DNA of 64,000 nucleotides from CADEED01 sp043747875 (lineage in GTDB: Bacteria > Pseudomonadota > Gammaproteobacteria > Steroidobacterales > Steroidobacteraceae), in the NCBI GenBank assembly GCA_043747875.1, contig JAYTOI010000100.1:19212-83211 (forward strand). The letters are read 5' to 3'. The notes below the pieces were generated by a model. It was not told the DNA's origin. It did no database searches and worked only from the letters and a program-made list of their open reading frames with translations. This document shows, piece after piece, positions 8,279 to 16,911 of the stretch (position 1 is the first letter of the stretch; each line of letters opens with the position of its first letter). Both the position numbers and the translations under genes were made by a program.

Positions 8279-8770
8279 TCATCGTGGAGTGGCGAATTCA
8301 AACGACTCGTCGTCGATCGTCCTACCAGAAATTCGAGTTCCCGATACAGAGAAGCTTGCTATCGGCCCTGCGGTTATCCGCCTCCACACTTCTTCGCCCT
8401 CTTTCGAGACACACACGAAGCCGACTTCGTCACGAACAACGATTGAATTAGCGAGCGAAACAAATTCATGGAAAACCGATGGCATGCGGTACTGAAATAG
8501 GACTCGCAGCGAGTTCGTTTCCAGCCCAACGAGTAACTCGCATATGCCAACAAAAAGTTGGTCGCCAAGTATCGCGGCTGCGGGCTGAAGGCCGATATTC
8601 GCATAACCTACAACGAGCTTCTTACCGCTCTGAAGTTCAAACCATCCCCATGTATTCGCATCAGCCGTGAGTAGCTTAGGCACTGCCAGATCCGTACCCA
8701 GGGCGCTAACAAGAGCACTTCTTGACTCTACCGGTCGCCAAGGCGGGGAGGCGATTTGCATGTTCGTCAT
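8279..8770 (-). CDS. candidate immunity protein for the Rhs C-terminal toxin
   Basis: A 163-aa soluble protein of no family I recognise. The ATG at 8768-8770 lies one base after the Rhs stop (TGAG-ATG), so the two are translationally coupled. An in-frame TTG at 8782 would overlap the Rhs end but is less likely. There is no signal peptide, as expected for a cytoplasmic immunity protein. The sequence has alternating strands (FELQSGKKLVVGYANIGLQ, GFVCVSKEGEEVWRRI). Its base composition is clearly more AT-rich than the flanking core genes, as is usual for swapped toxin-immunity cassettes. The function is inferred from position only. Confidence 0.6.
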   Translation of the reverse strand: MTNMQIASPPWRPVESRSALVSALGTDLAVPKLLTADANTWGWFELQSGKKLVVGYANIGLQPAAAILGDQLFVGICELLVGLETNSLRVLFQYRMPSVFHEFVSLANSIVVRDEVGFVCVSKEGEEVWRRITAGPIASFSVSGTRISGRTIDDESFEFATPR

Positions 8771-8771
8771 C

Positions 8772-11700
8772 TCACTTAGCAATGATCGTGATTACTTTGC
8801 CATCCAATTCAACGAACTGGATTATTGAGCCTCTACTCGTAATTCCAGGTAAGAAGAACTCTCGCATATTGCTACCCGGAGTTGCGCCTGGCCCGACAAT
8901 GGTACTCGGATCCCGGTAGGCTTCATTAAATCGCCGCGTCACTTCCGCACGGTTCCCAGGGGTGTCAGCGATTCCGATGCGCTGATGGTTCGCGGCCGCG
9001 CGTTTGGCATTGTATTTATTCGACTGATTAATATTTTTGTTGAAAAGAAAATCGAGCTTGCGCTCGAATGAAAGTTCTTTTGCTTTACTCGGGACCGCCC
9101 TCATCATCCGGAGCGCCGAACCACTCAAGAGCCACGTTTCCGGGTAGACATTCTCAACATTTCCGCAGGAAAAATTGCGTTCGCATTGTTCGCGGAGTAT
9201 CGCGTTGTTTTCTCTGCAGGCCTGAGAATCGTCGGAACACCAATAGTGCCCTTTTGCGTAAAGATCGAGCTGCTGTGTTTCTCGCCGCCTTTCGGTGCAG
9301 CCCGCGATCCCAATTTCACAGAGCCCATCTTGCGTATTGGGCCCATCGATTGACTTGGTCTGCTTATCATATGCGCTCATTTCTCCGTTCACCGAAGTCA
9401 CCTCCGGTGAAATGCGGTTCTGCGCTCCCGGCGGACCCGCAAATGAGAGGTGTACGGCCGATAAGAAGCTCAACCAGAACGCATCATCATTCGAAGAAGT
9501 AGGCACGCTCGGGTTGCAGTCACAGTCTTCTCTGCGTGGGACGAAGCCGCTCGGATCGGTAAAGGAAAGTGGATTGTTGTTCACGTAGCTGTATCGATTC
9601 AGCGTTTGCCCGTTGTACGGGTCAGATACAAACGGATCCGCGGAGATGAACCTTCCCAAGAGTGGATCCTGCACGCGTCCGTTCATGTGAATGAGTCCGA
9701 GGTTGTCGAGCGTCTCGTGTTCCGTGAATCCCCGGCGCGAGTAGTTCGCTACGTTCGTCATGTCAGCGAACGGTGGCGCGCCTGACCAAGTGGCCGCGTT
9801 ACGCCGTTTTCCAAACGCGTCATACGATAGGTAGGTAGTACCTGAATCATTGCTGATCGAATTGACGCTGCCGAGGTGGTCCTTCGTGAAATATGACGTG
9901 TGCTCCGTCAAGTCGTCTCTGCGTATGTATGTCGCAACGAGACCGTCCGGGCTGGAGATCTGGTGCCTGAAGTGCGCGTGCGACGAAGTCGTAAGCTTCT
10001 CCAGGACTCCGCCGATGTAGAGCGTCGTTTCAGTGCCGCCTGAGTAGTTCCCGATCTGCTTGTAGCGCGCGCGATCGGGACCGTAGAAGAACTGCGAAGA
10101 GACGCCACCGCTCCCATTGATCGTCGCGGGCAGATCGTACGAGTACCAACTGATGCTGTTGCCGCCGCGACTGGTCATGTTGCCGTTAGCGTCATAGCCG
10201 TAGCTGTTGCCTCCAGCGGTGATCACCGCGTGCTTCTTGTTCGCGTGATACGTGTAGCCGCCGACATCAGACTTCGAGGTGATGTTGCCGATGAGGTCGT
10301 AGTACACCGTTTGATTCGTCGGTCCGGATACCCCGGTCAACCGATCGAGGCTGTCGTAGGCGAACGTCTCAGTCAGGTTCTGCCGCGCATCTTTGCGGCG
10401 CGTCAGATTGCCATTCACATCCCAGTCGTATTCGAGGTTCTGCAGCGACGCGCCAGGACCTGAGGTGCGTGTCTCCAACGTCCCGACGAGAGGATCGAAA
10501 GTGCTCTGGATCTGCGTGCTGTTGCCCAAGACGACGTCGAGCGAATTCCCCCGCGCGTCCAGTTGGTTCAACTTCCAGTACTCGGTATTCGGCGCATCGG
10601 AGCGGCTGATTTTCGTCAGAGAGCCGTAGCCATAGCTGTACTTGAGTTTGAATCGATAGCCAGCCGTGCTCGTCGGATACTCGAGGGTATCGAGGTATCC
10701 GCTGTTGGTGTTGTATGCGTAATTAACGAAGTGGTCGATCGCGTCGACCGTTATCTTGCGCTGCGTGACCCGAGACTGCGTGTCGTAGCTGAGCTGTTCG
10801 GCGTACCCAGGGCTCGTCACTCGCATCAGATAGCCAACGCGGGTGTTGCCGGCGTAGCTATCCCACGTCCAGTCGGTGTCGCCTTCCGGCTCCATGCGCT
10901 TCTTAGGACGCCCTAACAGATCATACGTAAACGTAGTCGCGGGCAGCTCGTTGGCACTCGTTTGCGAAACGAGCTCGCCGAGCGCGTTGGGCACATAGGT
11001 CCACGCCCCGGAGTCGACATCCGTCGCGCTGGTTTTCATGCCCCGCACGTTGTAACCGATAGATGTTGTAATTGTGTTGAAAGCGTCTTTGATCTGCGTC
11101 AACTGACCGAAGCCGTCGTAGCTGTAGTTAGTATTTCCGCCGGCAGCATCGGTGACACGCGCCACATCTCCCCAGGCGGTGCGATAGTCGGTGGTCTGGT
11201 AGCCGCGAAAGTTTGTGGTCGTGCTTGCAAGACCGTTGTATGCGTAGGTCTGCGATTGAACCGAAGACCCGGTGCACCCGCCGTATAGTCGCTGTGCCAA
11301 GACACGGTCGAGTGCGTCGCGCTCAACCCTCCAGCACCCGCTTGGCGACGCGCCATCCCACGGCGTGTAACTCAGATTCATTCGACCGGCTGCATCGAAG
11401 CCAAACCACCGTGCCCACCATGAATACGTGGATCCGGACGGCTTTTGGGAGAAGGTGTAGTACCCGCGATCGAATCGATCGTGGGAGGCTCCGGACGTGT
11501 GCAGCACGGTGATGCCATCCGCCGCGCGCAGCGTCATATTCGAAAAGTACTTGGCCCTCGGTATGTCCCACCCACCTGTCGACGTGAGCTCAAAGAGTGT
11601 CGAGCTTGCCGGACGCGTCTCTATCGTTAGCCGGCCGAACGCATCGTAGCTCCAGCTGGTCTGTACGCCGTCTGCATCCTGTGTCGAGGTGCGAAGTCCC

Positions 11701-14700
11701 AAGGCATAGTCGTAGCCAAACGTGGCCACCTGCAGGAGCGGATTTGTAATCGTCACGGGAAAGCGGCCCGGTGTTCCCCAACTGATGCCCGTCGTTCGTC
11801 CGGCCATGCCCGCGCCAGTAACCGTTTCGCTGCTCACGTTGCCAAAGGCGTCGTAGAGATACGACGTGGTGACAGACCACGCGGGCTGCGACGGCTCGAT
11901 GACCTGCGAAGTCAGCCGGCAATAGAGCCCGTCCCATGTGCGGTCGAGCACGCGTGTCTTGGGATCTACTTCGCTCAGACTGAGGTCGTTCTCCCGCGAT
12001 GACGTATCCGGTCTTGCAATACACCAATTCGCGGTGTCGTTGAAAACTGTGTTGACCGTACGCTCGGTTTTATAGTCCGTCGAAAACAGACCCGTCGAGC
12101 CATTTTCCGTGGTGGTCGTCGTGACGTCGGTGATCAATCCAGAAACCGGGTCTATACCGCTCGTCCCGAGCGCTCCGGCCAGCACGCGAGTGGTAGTGCT
12201 GAACGCTACGTTGTCGAGCTCGCGCTGCTGCGTGGCGCTCGAGTAGATATACGGATACTTTCGCTGCCGGTTCCCGGCGTCGTAAGTAAGCACATTCCAC
12301 AGATTGGTCGTGTCACTGATGATATTGCCATTCGATTGCTTGACGGTCAGGCTTGAAGGCATTCCCGTGTAAGGCCAATCCCGTAGATAGAACTCTTCGG
12401 TCTTCAGGTTGTAGCCGAGCCGGCTATCTACCTCGGTGCGTTTAGCGAAGCCGAGAAAGCCACGCCCATGGAAGTCGCGGCGCGCGGCTTCGTAGGTATA
12501 GTTCAGCGTGTAGGTGGTATCGAAGCCGGTGCCGTCAGTGGCGGTAACTTGCCTGACGAGCGGCCGTCCGCCTTTGAAATCCACCTGCGGATAGATTGCG
12601 CCGGTGCCTTTCGTGTACACCGTCGCATCGGTCATCTGTGCGTATGTGAAGACGGCGGAAACGCCGAATCCATCCGTGGCGCTCGCCAACAAATCCGCTG
12701 GAGCAGGCTCGTGGAGGCGATACTTGAGCGTGCTCCCCGAGGAGATGAGATCGCTGTAGAGATCGCCGTTGAGATCGCCAACACGCAACGGCGTTCCCAC
12801 CGGATATGTGTACGGTGTGTTGATGTACGCGTCGAAGCCGCTGCCATTGCTGCGGTAGAGCCTCAGCGGCGCGCCACCAACCTGAGCGAGAATGTCGTCG
12901 CGGCCGTCGCCGTCATAGTCGAGCGAGGTGAACAGGGCACCCCCTGTGTTTGGCCCAGCGACTGGCGTATACGATCCGCCATAGAGCACGGCCGATGCGC
13001 CAGACGAGTAAGTCCAGAACACATCTGTGAGCCCATCGTCATTGAAATCGCCATATGTGTGGCTGCCGCCGAGTTCGGTGCTGCCGCCAATGCTCTCAGC
13101 AAAGATTTCGAATCCGGCCGCAAAACACCGTGCCACATACTCGGCGGTCTGTTTGGATTCGAAATCGAAGTACTCCATCCAGCATAGAAAGTCCCGGTTG
13201 GTGTCGCCATCGAAATCCGGCTTTCGAATGTGGTTTCGATTGTTATAAAGATCATCGATAAAGAAGCTCGAGAACTTAAAGTTCGCGTCCCAGGTACTCC
13301 ATAGGAGCGACTCGGTGCCGAAGTTGCTGACCTCGCGATAGCGCACATAGAGCGAGGCTGCTCCGGTCAGCGTCATGCGCACCAAGTCGTCGCGGCCGTC
13401 GCCATTGAAGTCCGCGGCAATCTGACGGCCCGCGACGGCAATACCAGTGTTGAAAGGTGTGGCGAAGCCAGAGCCTGTCGAACGCAATACATACCACTGA
13501 TTGCTCGCGTACGGTACGAGAAGGTCCGCCATGCCGTCACCATCCCATTCGAGCGGCATCGCTCCCTGCTGGCCGGCATTGCTGATACCGGTGTTTATCT
13601 CGGCGTCAAAGGTTCCCGAGGCGTTGGCCTTGCGGATGCGCCAAGTGCCCGCACCCGCAGTCGTGCTCGAGGTGTAGACGAGATCGTCTCGTCCGTCGCC
13701 ATCGACATCCATCAAGTAGGGGTAACCCGTCTGTGACGGGTTCTGCTCGGCCTGAAATGCGGCCACTCCATTGGTCCACGTGAATTGCGTAGCGGCGAGG
13801 CAATCCGAGGTGCTCGTCGAACATTCCTGCAGACTAGCTAGCCGCGAGCGGCTGCCGGCGCCGCCAGCGGGCTCATAGTTGAGCTTGTAGATCTTGACCG
13901 GCGAGCCAGAGTAGCGAACTTCTATCTGCTGCAGGCGCTTGTACTCATTCGCTGCGCCACCGATGGGGGAATAGCCAACAATGGGATCTGGTCGGTTTGC
14001 CGCTTCGTAGACGAACAGAATTTGATAGGGGGCAACGGTCACGCCCGCGGCAGTGTTCGTCGCATAGTTGACGGCGCTGGGCCGAAGACTTCCGTTTGCG
14101 GCGTCTTCGATGTAGATGAACTCCACACGGTTGTTTGCGCGGTCGCGTATAGCGTTCAACGCCCACGCACGCGGTGTGCCGCCGCCGAAGTCGACGCGGG
14201 AATCGGTAGTCGCGCCGTACTCATAAATCAGCCCATCGCGCTTGCGTACTTCGAACCACGCTGGGCCGAAACCCGCCGTGCCGTTCGCGGTCACCTTGGA
14301 AAAGGATTCGATCTCGGTGCGATAGGTGCTGCCAGTCGCCCCATATGTGCCAGCTTCCAGACGCAGGCGCGCGCCATCCAGGCAGTACACATCCGTCGCA
14401 TCCAGCATCACGCCGCCATTGGCTCCGTCCTGGACAATGGTTTTGGGGCAGCGCGTGATCGCAGAAAACCCCGCGACCTCGAAGCCCATCCCGAGAAGAC
14501 CATTCTCGCGGACGTGGCTGTAGGTGATCGCAAGGCTCGGACGCATTCCGCCGACGCCAGACGGGGTCCAAAGGGGGATATTGTATTGCGCAGTCCCCGC
14601 TTGGCTGACATCGAATTGCCCTGGTGTTCGTCCAACCGCTGCGTTTGCAACTTGATGTGCCAGCAAAAAGCTTGCGCAGATGAAAAAGAGCTGAGCAAGA

Positions 14701-14714
14701 ACTTTGCGAGCCAT
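8772..14714 (-). CDS. secreted SpvB/FG-GAP/Rhs-repeat protein with polymorphic C-terminal toxin region
   Basis: A 1980-aa protein. A Sec signal peptide covers about residues 1-25 (FFICASFLLAHQVANAA). Next is an SpvB-type N-terminal domain (YNIPLWTPSGVGGMRPSLAI, about 45-70) and seven calcium-binding-like FG-GAP/VCBS repeats between about 335 and 650 (for example DVDGDGRDDLVYT, DFNGDGRDDLVRM). A long YD-repeat shell runs from about 700 to 1600 (YDAFGRLTIE, YDANGNMTS). The Rhs core motif DHLGSVNSI...LLGRFISADPF ends near 1690, then YSYVNNNPLSFTDPSGF. The last 255 residues are the variable tail, with Cys-rich spacer sequence and a terminal module containing GIADTPGNRAEV and GKVITII. The layout matches the Tc-toxin B/C and Rhs encapsulated-toxin families. 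There is no PAAR or T6SS partner, so export would be Sec-dependent. The toxin activity is unknown. Confidence 0.9.
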   Translation of the reverse strand: MARKVLAQLFFICASFLLAHQVANAAVGRTPGQFDVSQAGTAQYNIPLWTPSGVGGMRPSLAITYSHVRENGLLGMGFEVAGFSAITRCPKTIVQDGANGGVMLDATDVYCLDGARLRLEAGTYGATGSTYRTEIESFSKVTANGTAGFGPAWFEVRKRDGLIYEYGATTDSRVDFGGGTPRAWALNAIRDRANNRVEFIYIEDAANGSLRPSAVNYATNTAAGVTVAPYQILFVYEAANRPDPIVGYSPIGGAANEYKRLQQIEVRYSGSPVKIYKLNYEPAGGAGSRSRLASLQECSTSTSDCLAATQFTWTNGVAAFQAEQNPSQTGYPYLMDVDGDGRDDLVYTSSTTAGAGTWRIRKANASGTFDAEINTGISNAGQQGAMPLEWDGDGMADLLVPYASNQWYVLRSTGSGFATPFNTGIAVAGRQIAADFNGDGRDDLVRMTLTGAASLYVRYREVSNFGTESLLWSTWDANFKFSSFFIDDLYNNRNHIRKPDFDGDTNRDFLCWMEYFDFESKQTAEYVARCFAAGFEIFAESIGGSTELGGSHTYGDFNDDGLTDVFWTYSSGASAVLYGGSYTPVAGPNTGGALFTSLDYDGDGRDDILAQVGGAPLRLYRSNGSGFDAYINTPYTYPVGTPLRVGDLNGDLYSDLISSGSTLKYRLHEPAPADLLASATDGFGVSAVFTYAQMTDATVYTKGTGAIYPQVDFKGGRPLVRQVTATDGTGFDTTYTLNYTYEAARRDFHGRGFLGFAKRTEVDSRLGYNLKTEEFYLRDWPYTGMPSSLTVKQSNGNIISDTTNLWNVLTYDAGNRQRKYPYIYSSATQQRELDNVAFSTTTRVLAGALGTSGIDPVSGLITDVTTTTTENGSTGLFSTDYKTERTVNTVFNDTANWCIARPDTSSRENDLSLSEVDPKTRVLDRTWDGLYCRLTSQVIEPSQPAWSVTTSYLYDAFGNVSSETVTGAGMAGRTTGISWGTPGRFPVTITNPLLQVATFGYDYALGLRTSTQDADGVQTSWSYDAFGRLTIETRPASSTLFELTSTGGWDIPRAKYFSNMTLRAADGITVLHTSGASHDRFDRGYYTFSQKPSGSTYSWWARWFGFDAAGRMNLSYTPWDGASPSGCWRVERDALDRVLAQRLYGGCTGSSVQSQTYAYNGLASTTTNFRGYQTTDYRTAWGDVARVTDAAGGNTNYSYDGFGQLTQIKDAFNTITTSIGYNVRGMKTSATDVDSGAWTYVPNALGELVSQTSANELPATTFTYDLLGRPKKRMEPEGDTDWTWDSYAGNTRVGYLMRVTSPGYAEQLSYDTQSRVTQRKITVDAIDHFVNYAYNTNSGYLDTLEYPTSTAGYRFKLKYSYGYGSLTKISRSDAPNTEYWKLNQLDARGNSLDVVLGNSTQIQSTFDPLVGTLETRTSGPGASLQNLEYDWDVNGNLTRRKDARQNLTETFAYDSLDRLTGVSGPTNQTVYYDLIGNITSKSDVGGYTYHANKKHAVITAGGNSYGYDANGNMTSRGGNSISWYSYDLPATINGSGGVSSQFFYGPDRARYKQIGNYSGGTETTLYIGGVLEKLTTSSHAHFRHQISSPDGLVATYIRRDDLTEHTSYFTKDHLGSVNSISNDSGTTYLSYDAFGKRRNAATWSGAPPFADMTNVANYSRRGFTEHETLDNLGLIHMNGRVQDPLLGRFISADPFVSDPYNGQTLNRYSYVNNNPLSFTDPSGFVPRREDCDCNPSVPTSSNDDAFWLSFLSAVHLSFAGPPGAQNRISPEVTSVNGEMSAYDKQTKSIDGPNTQDGLCEIGIAGCTERRRETQQLDLYAKGHYWCSDDSQACRENNAILREQCERNFSCGNVENVYPETWLLSGSALRMMRAVPSKAKELSFERKLDFLFNKNINQSNKYNAKRAAANHQRIGIADTPGNRAEVTRRFNEAYRDPSTIVGPGATPGSNMREFFLPGITSRGSIIQFVELDGKVITIIAK

Positions 14715-15076
14715 GTGAACTCCCTGAGATGACGGGGGCGCGGGCGTGCCGCACTGAAGAGCGCTTGGGGAACGATTGGGGTGTGACGACTGCCCTGGAA
14801 GGACAGTGAGGACGTAGAAGTAGTGAGACCGCTTTACATACTGTCGCGAGTCGGATCAATCTCTCACTACTGTTTGAAATATTTTCTATCTACTCTATCA
14901 ACGCACTGCGATCGGAGCGCGGCGAAACTCGGCGCGCGGGCATTCGCCGCGTGATGCCAATCAGGAGTCCGCGTTGACAGCAAGCAACTGCGTATTCGGC
15001 GCTCGTGGAGCTTGGAGTGAGTATCGATCTTCCGGAATCGGCTCTCGACGGACGTCAGACCGATCTGGAATAGATG
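14715..15076. other. intergenic region upstream of the Rhs gene
   Basis: No ORF is convincing here. On the minus strand GGGAG sits 6 nt before the Rhs ATG, so the near end is its ribosome-binding site. The stretch 14860-14900 is AT-rich and contains a TTGATA-like -35 element, a plausible promoter for the Rhs-immunity pair. The remainder shows nothing I can name. Confidence 0.4.
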
Positions 15077-15103
15077 AAAAAGGCGGATAAGAATTATTCC
15101 GCC
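15077..15103 (-). terminator. intrinsic terminator of the S41 peptidase gene
   Basis: On the minus strand GGCGGA and TCCGCC pair around a 10-nt AT-rich loop and are followed directly by TTTTTC. It lies about 85 bp after the peptidase stop codon. Confidence 0.7.
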
Positions 15104-15186
15104 CTAGCTAGTACCCAGGATTGATGGGCGTCAGAGAGGTTGGCGCCCTATGAAGTCTGTTGCGGCGGCGCGATGGCCCGCGGCCG

Positions 15187-16788
15187 CTACGACCCTCTGC
15201 GGATGATGCGATTCAACCGCGCCGCGGGCTTGCTCACCTCGAGCCCGCCCAGATCACCCTTCGAGAACAACGTCGCCTTCGACACGCCGGGCGCTGCGAA
15301 GCCGCTCGGGGTCGGACAGGTCTGGTTGTTGCTCGCACGGAAAGCCAGCGCCGCGGCGATGCGGCCTTCGTCCACAACGCCCATCGCGTGCGTGAAATCG
15401 TCGGCCACCGAGCAGCCCGGCACGGAAGTGCCACGCGTGGAGGCGGGCTGGTTGGCCGGCGAGAAGCCGTCGGTGTAGTCGCCGAAGTCCGCGTCGTTCT
15501 CGCCGCGGAACTGGATGGTGAAGTAGGTAGTACCGCAGTTGTCGGTGGGATAGAACCCATACGGCTTGCCGCAGGTGGTCGAGCCGATGAGGTACACGTT
15601 CACCCCGACTCCGCGCAGGCTGTTGATGATGGATTCGCTGGCCGAGCACGTGCCGGGACCGGTGATGACGTACACGTTGTTGAGGTCCAGCGACGGCAAT
15701 GGACCCGCCGCCGGCTGACACGAAGGCGTGTTCGGCGGACACGGATATTGCAGTGTCGTGGAATGGAACGGCGTCGGCGCCAGCGTCTCGCCCGTCACCG
15801 GATTGCGGTTGGGGTTCTTGTCGTTGAACACGATGCGCTCGAACGTGTGGCCGCTCGTCAGCGTGCGGTTGCCGATCATGTACGAGAGCTGGCTGGCGAG
15901 ATCCAGATAGCCGCCGCCGTTGTAGCGCAGGTCCAGGATCAGGTCCGTGACATTCTGGTTGTCGAGCGTGGTGATGGCGTTGATGAGCGGCGTCTGCGCC
16001 GTCGAGATGTGGTCGTTGAACTGGATGTAGCCGACCATCGAGCCTTGCGACAGGAACGACGTCACGATGGGCACCGGGATGTGGGTGATGTTCGACGAGG
16101 TCATCGTCACGGTGCGCTGCTGGCCCGCCGTATTGCGCACGACGAAGGTGTGATTCTGGTTGATAGCGCCGGGAAACAGGCCGGCATTCAACACGTCGAC
16201 TATCGCCTGGGTATTTCCGTTGACCGCGTCGACGCCGTCCACCTGCAGCACCTCGTCCCCGCGCATCAGGTTCGTCGCGGCGGTGGTGTTCGGCTCGGTG
16301 AACGCGACCACGATGCGGCGCGGCGGGCGTGACGCGAGCAGCGCGAACTCCGCGCCGTAGCCCGCTTCGACACCGCCTTGCGAGAGCTGCTCCCAATCGT
16401 CGGTGTCGTATGTGAAGTGGAACTTGTCCTTGTCCTGGCCCGACGGCGTGGTGGCGGTGGTCAGGAGGACGTCAAAGTAGTCGAGGCTGGTGGCGTAGCC
16501 GGCAGGATTGCGATCGGTGATTTCGCTGTACCAGAGGTAGAGCTCGTTGCTCCACGAGCGCAGCCAGTTGTTCTGATCGAGCACCGTCCCCTGGCGGTCC
16601 GACGTGCCCAGGCGCGGGATGACGCAGCGATCCGCGAAACTGGCAGACGGCAGGAACGTGCCTGCCTGCCAGTTACCGCTCGGAGGCGTGAGGGTGCCGG
16701 CGCTGCCGCCACCGCCGCCCCCACCGCAGGAGGCCAGCGAGAACAGCATCGGCATCAGCAACACACTGAATTTATAACGACTTTTCAC
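15187..16788 (-). CDS. S41 family peptidase, lipoprotein (tail-specific/C-terminal processing type)
   Basis: A 533-aa serine protease of the S41 family. The chosen GTG start follows AGGGGG and gives a clean lipoprotein signal: MKSRYKFSVL, then LFSLASC with the lipidated Cys and a seven-Gly linker. The catalytic Ser lies in GPGTCSASESI (about residue 382) and the Lys in TCGKPYG (about 408), the Ser-Lys dyad spacing of this family. A PDZ-like segment precedes it (NLMRGDEVLQVDGVDAV), and DLILDLRYNGGGYLDLA is the usual S41 core motif. It probably cleaves envelope proteins. It stands alone with its own terminator. Confidence 0.9.
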   Translation of the reverse strand: MKSRYKFSVLLMPMLFSLASCGGGGGGGSAGTLTPPSGNWQAGTFLPSASFADRCVIPRLGTSDRQGTVLDQNNWLRSWSNELYLWYSEITDRNPAGYATSLDYFDVLLTTATTPSGQDKDKFHFTYDTDDWEQLSQGGVEAGYGAEFALLASRPPRRIVVAFTEPNTTAATNLMRGDEVLQVDGVDAVNGNTQAIVDVLNAGLFPGAINQNHTFVVRNTAGQQRTVTMTSSNITHIPVPIVTSFLSQGSMVGYIQFNDHISTAQTPLINAITTLDNQNVTDLILDLRYNGGGYLDLASQLSYMIGNRTLTSGHTFERIVFNDKNPNRNPVTGETLAPTPFHSTTLQYPCPPNTPSCQPAAGPLPSLDLNNVYVITGPGTCSASESIINSLRGVGVNVYLIGSTTCGKPYGFYPTDNCGTTYFTIQFRGENDADFGDYTDGFSPANQPASTRGTSVPGCSVADDFTHAMGVVDEGRIAAALAFRASNNQTCPTPSGFAAPGVSKATLFSKGDLGGLEVSKPAARLNRIIRRGS

Positions 16789-16911
16789 CCAGACCCCCTG
16801 ACAGGTTCGCGTCCTTCCGTCCCAGCCCCGCCAATATGCACGTTGGCGAGCAAACAACAAAGCGTCGCTGACGAGCTACGGCTCAAGTCTCGTTCTATGA
16901 TCCCAGCAGTC

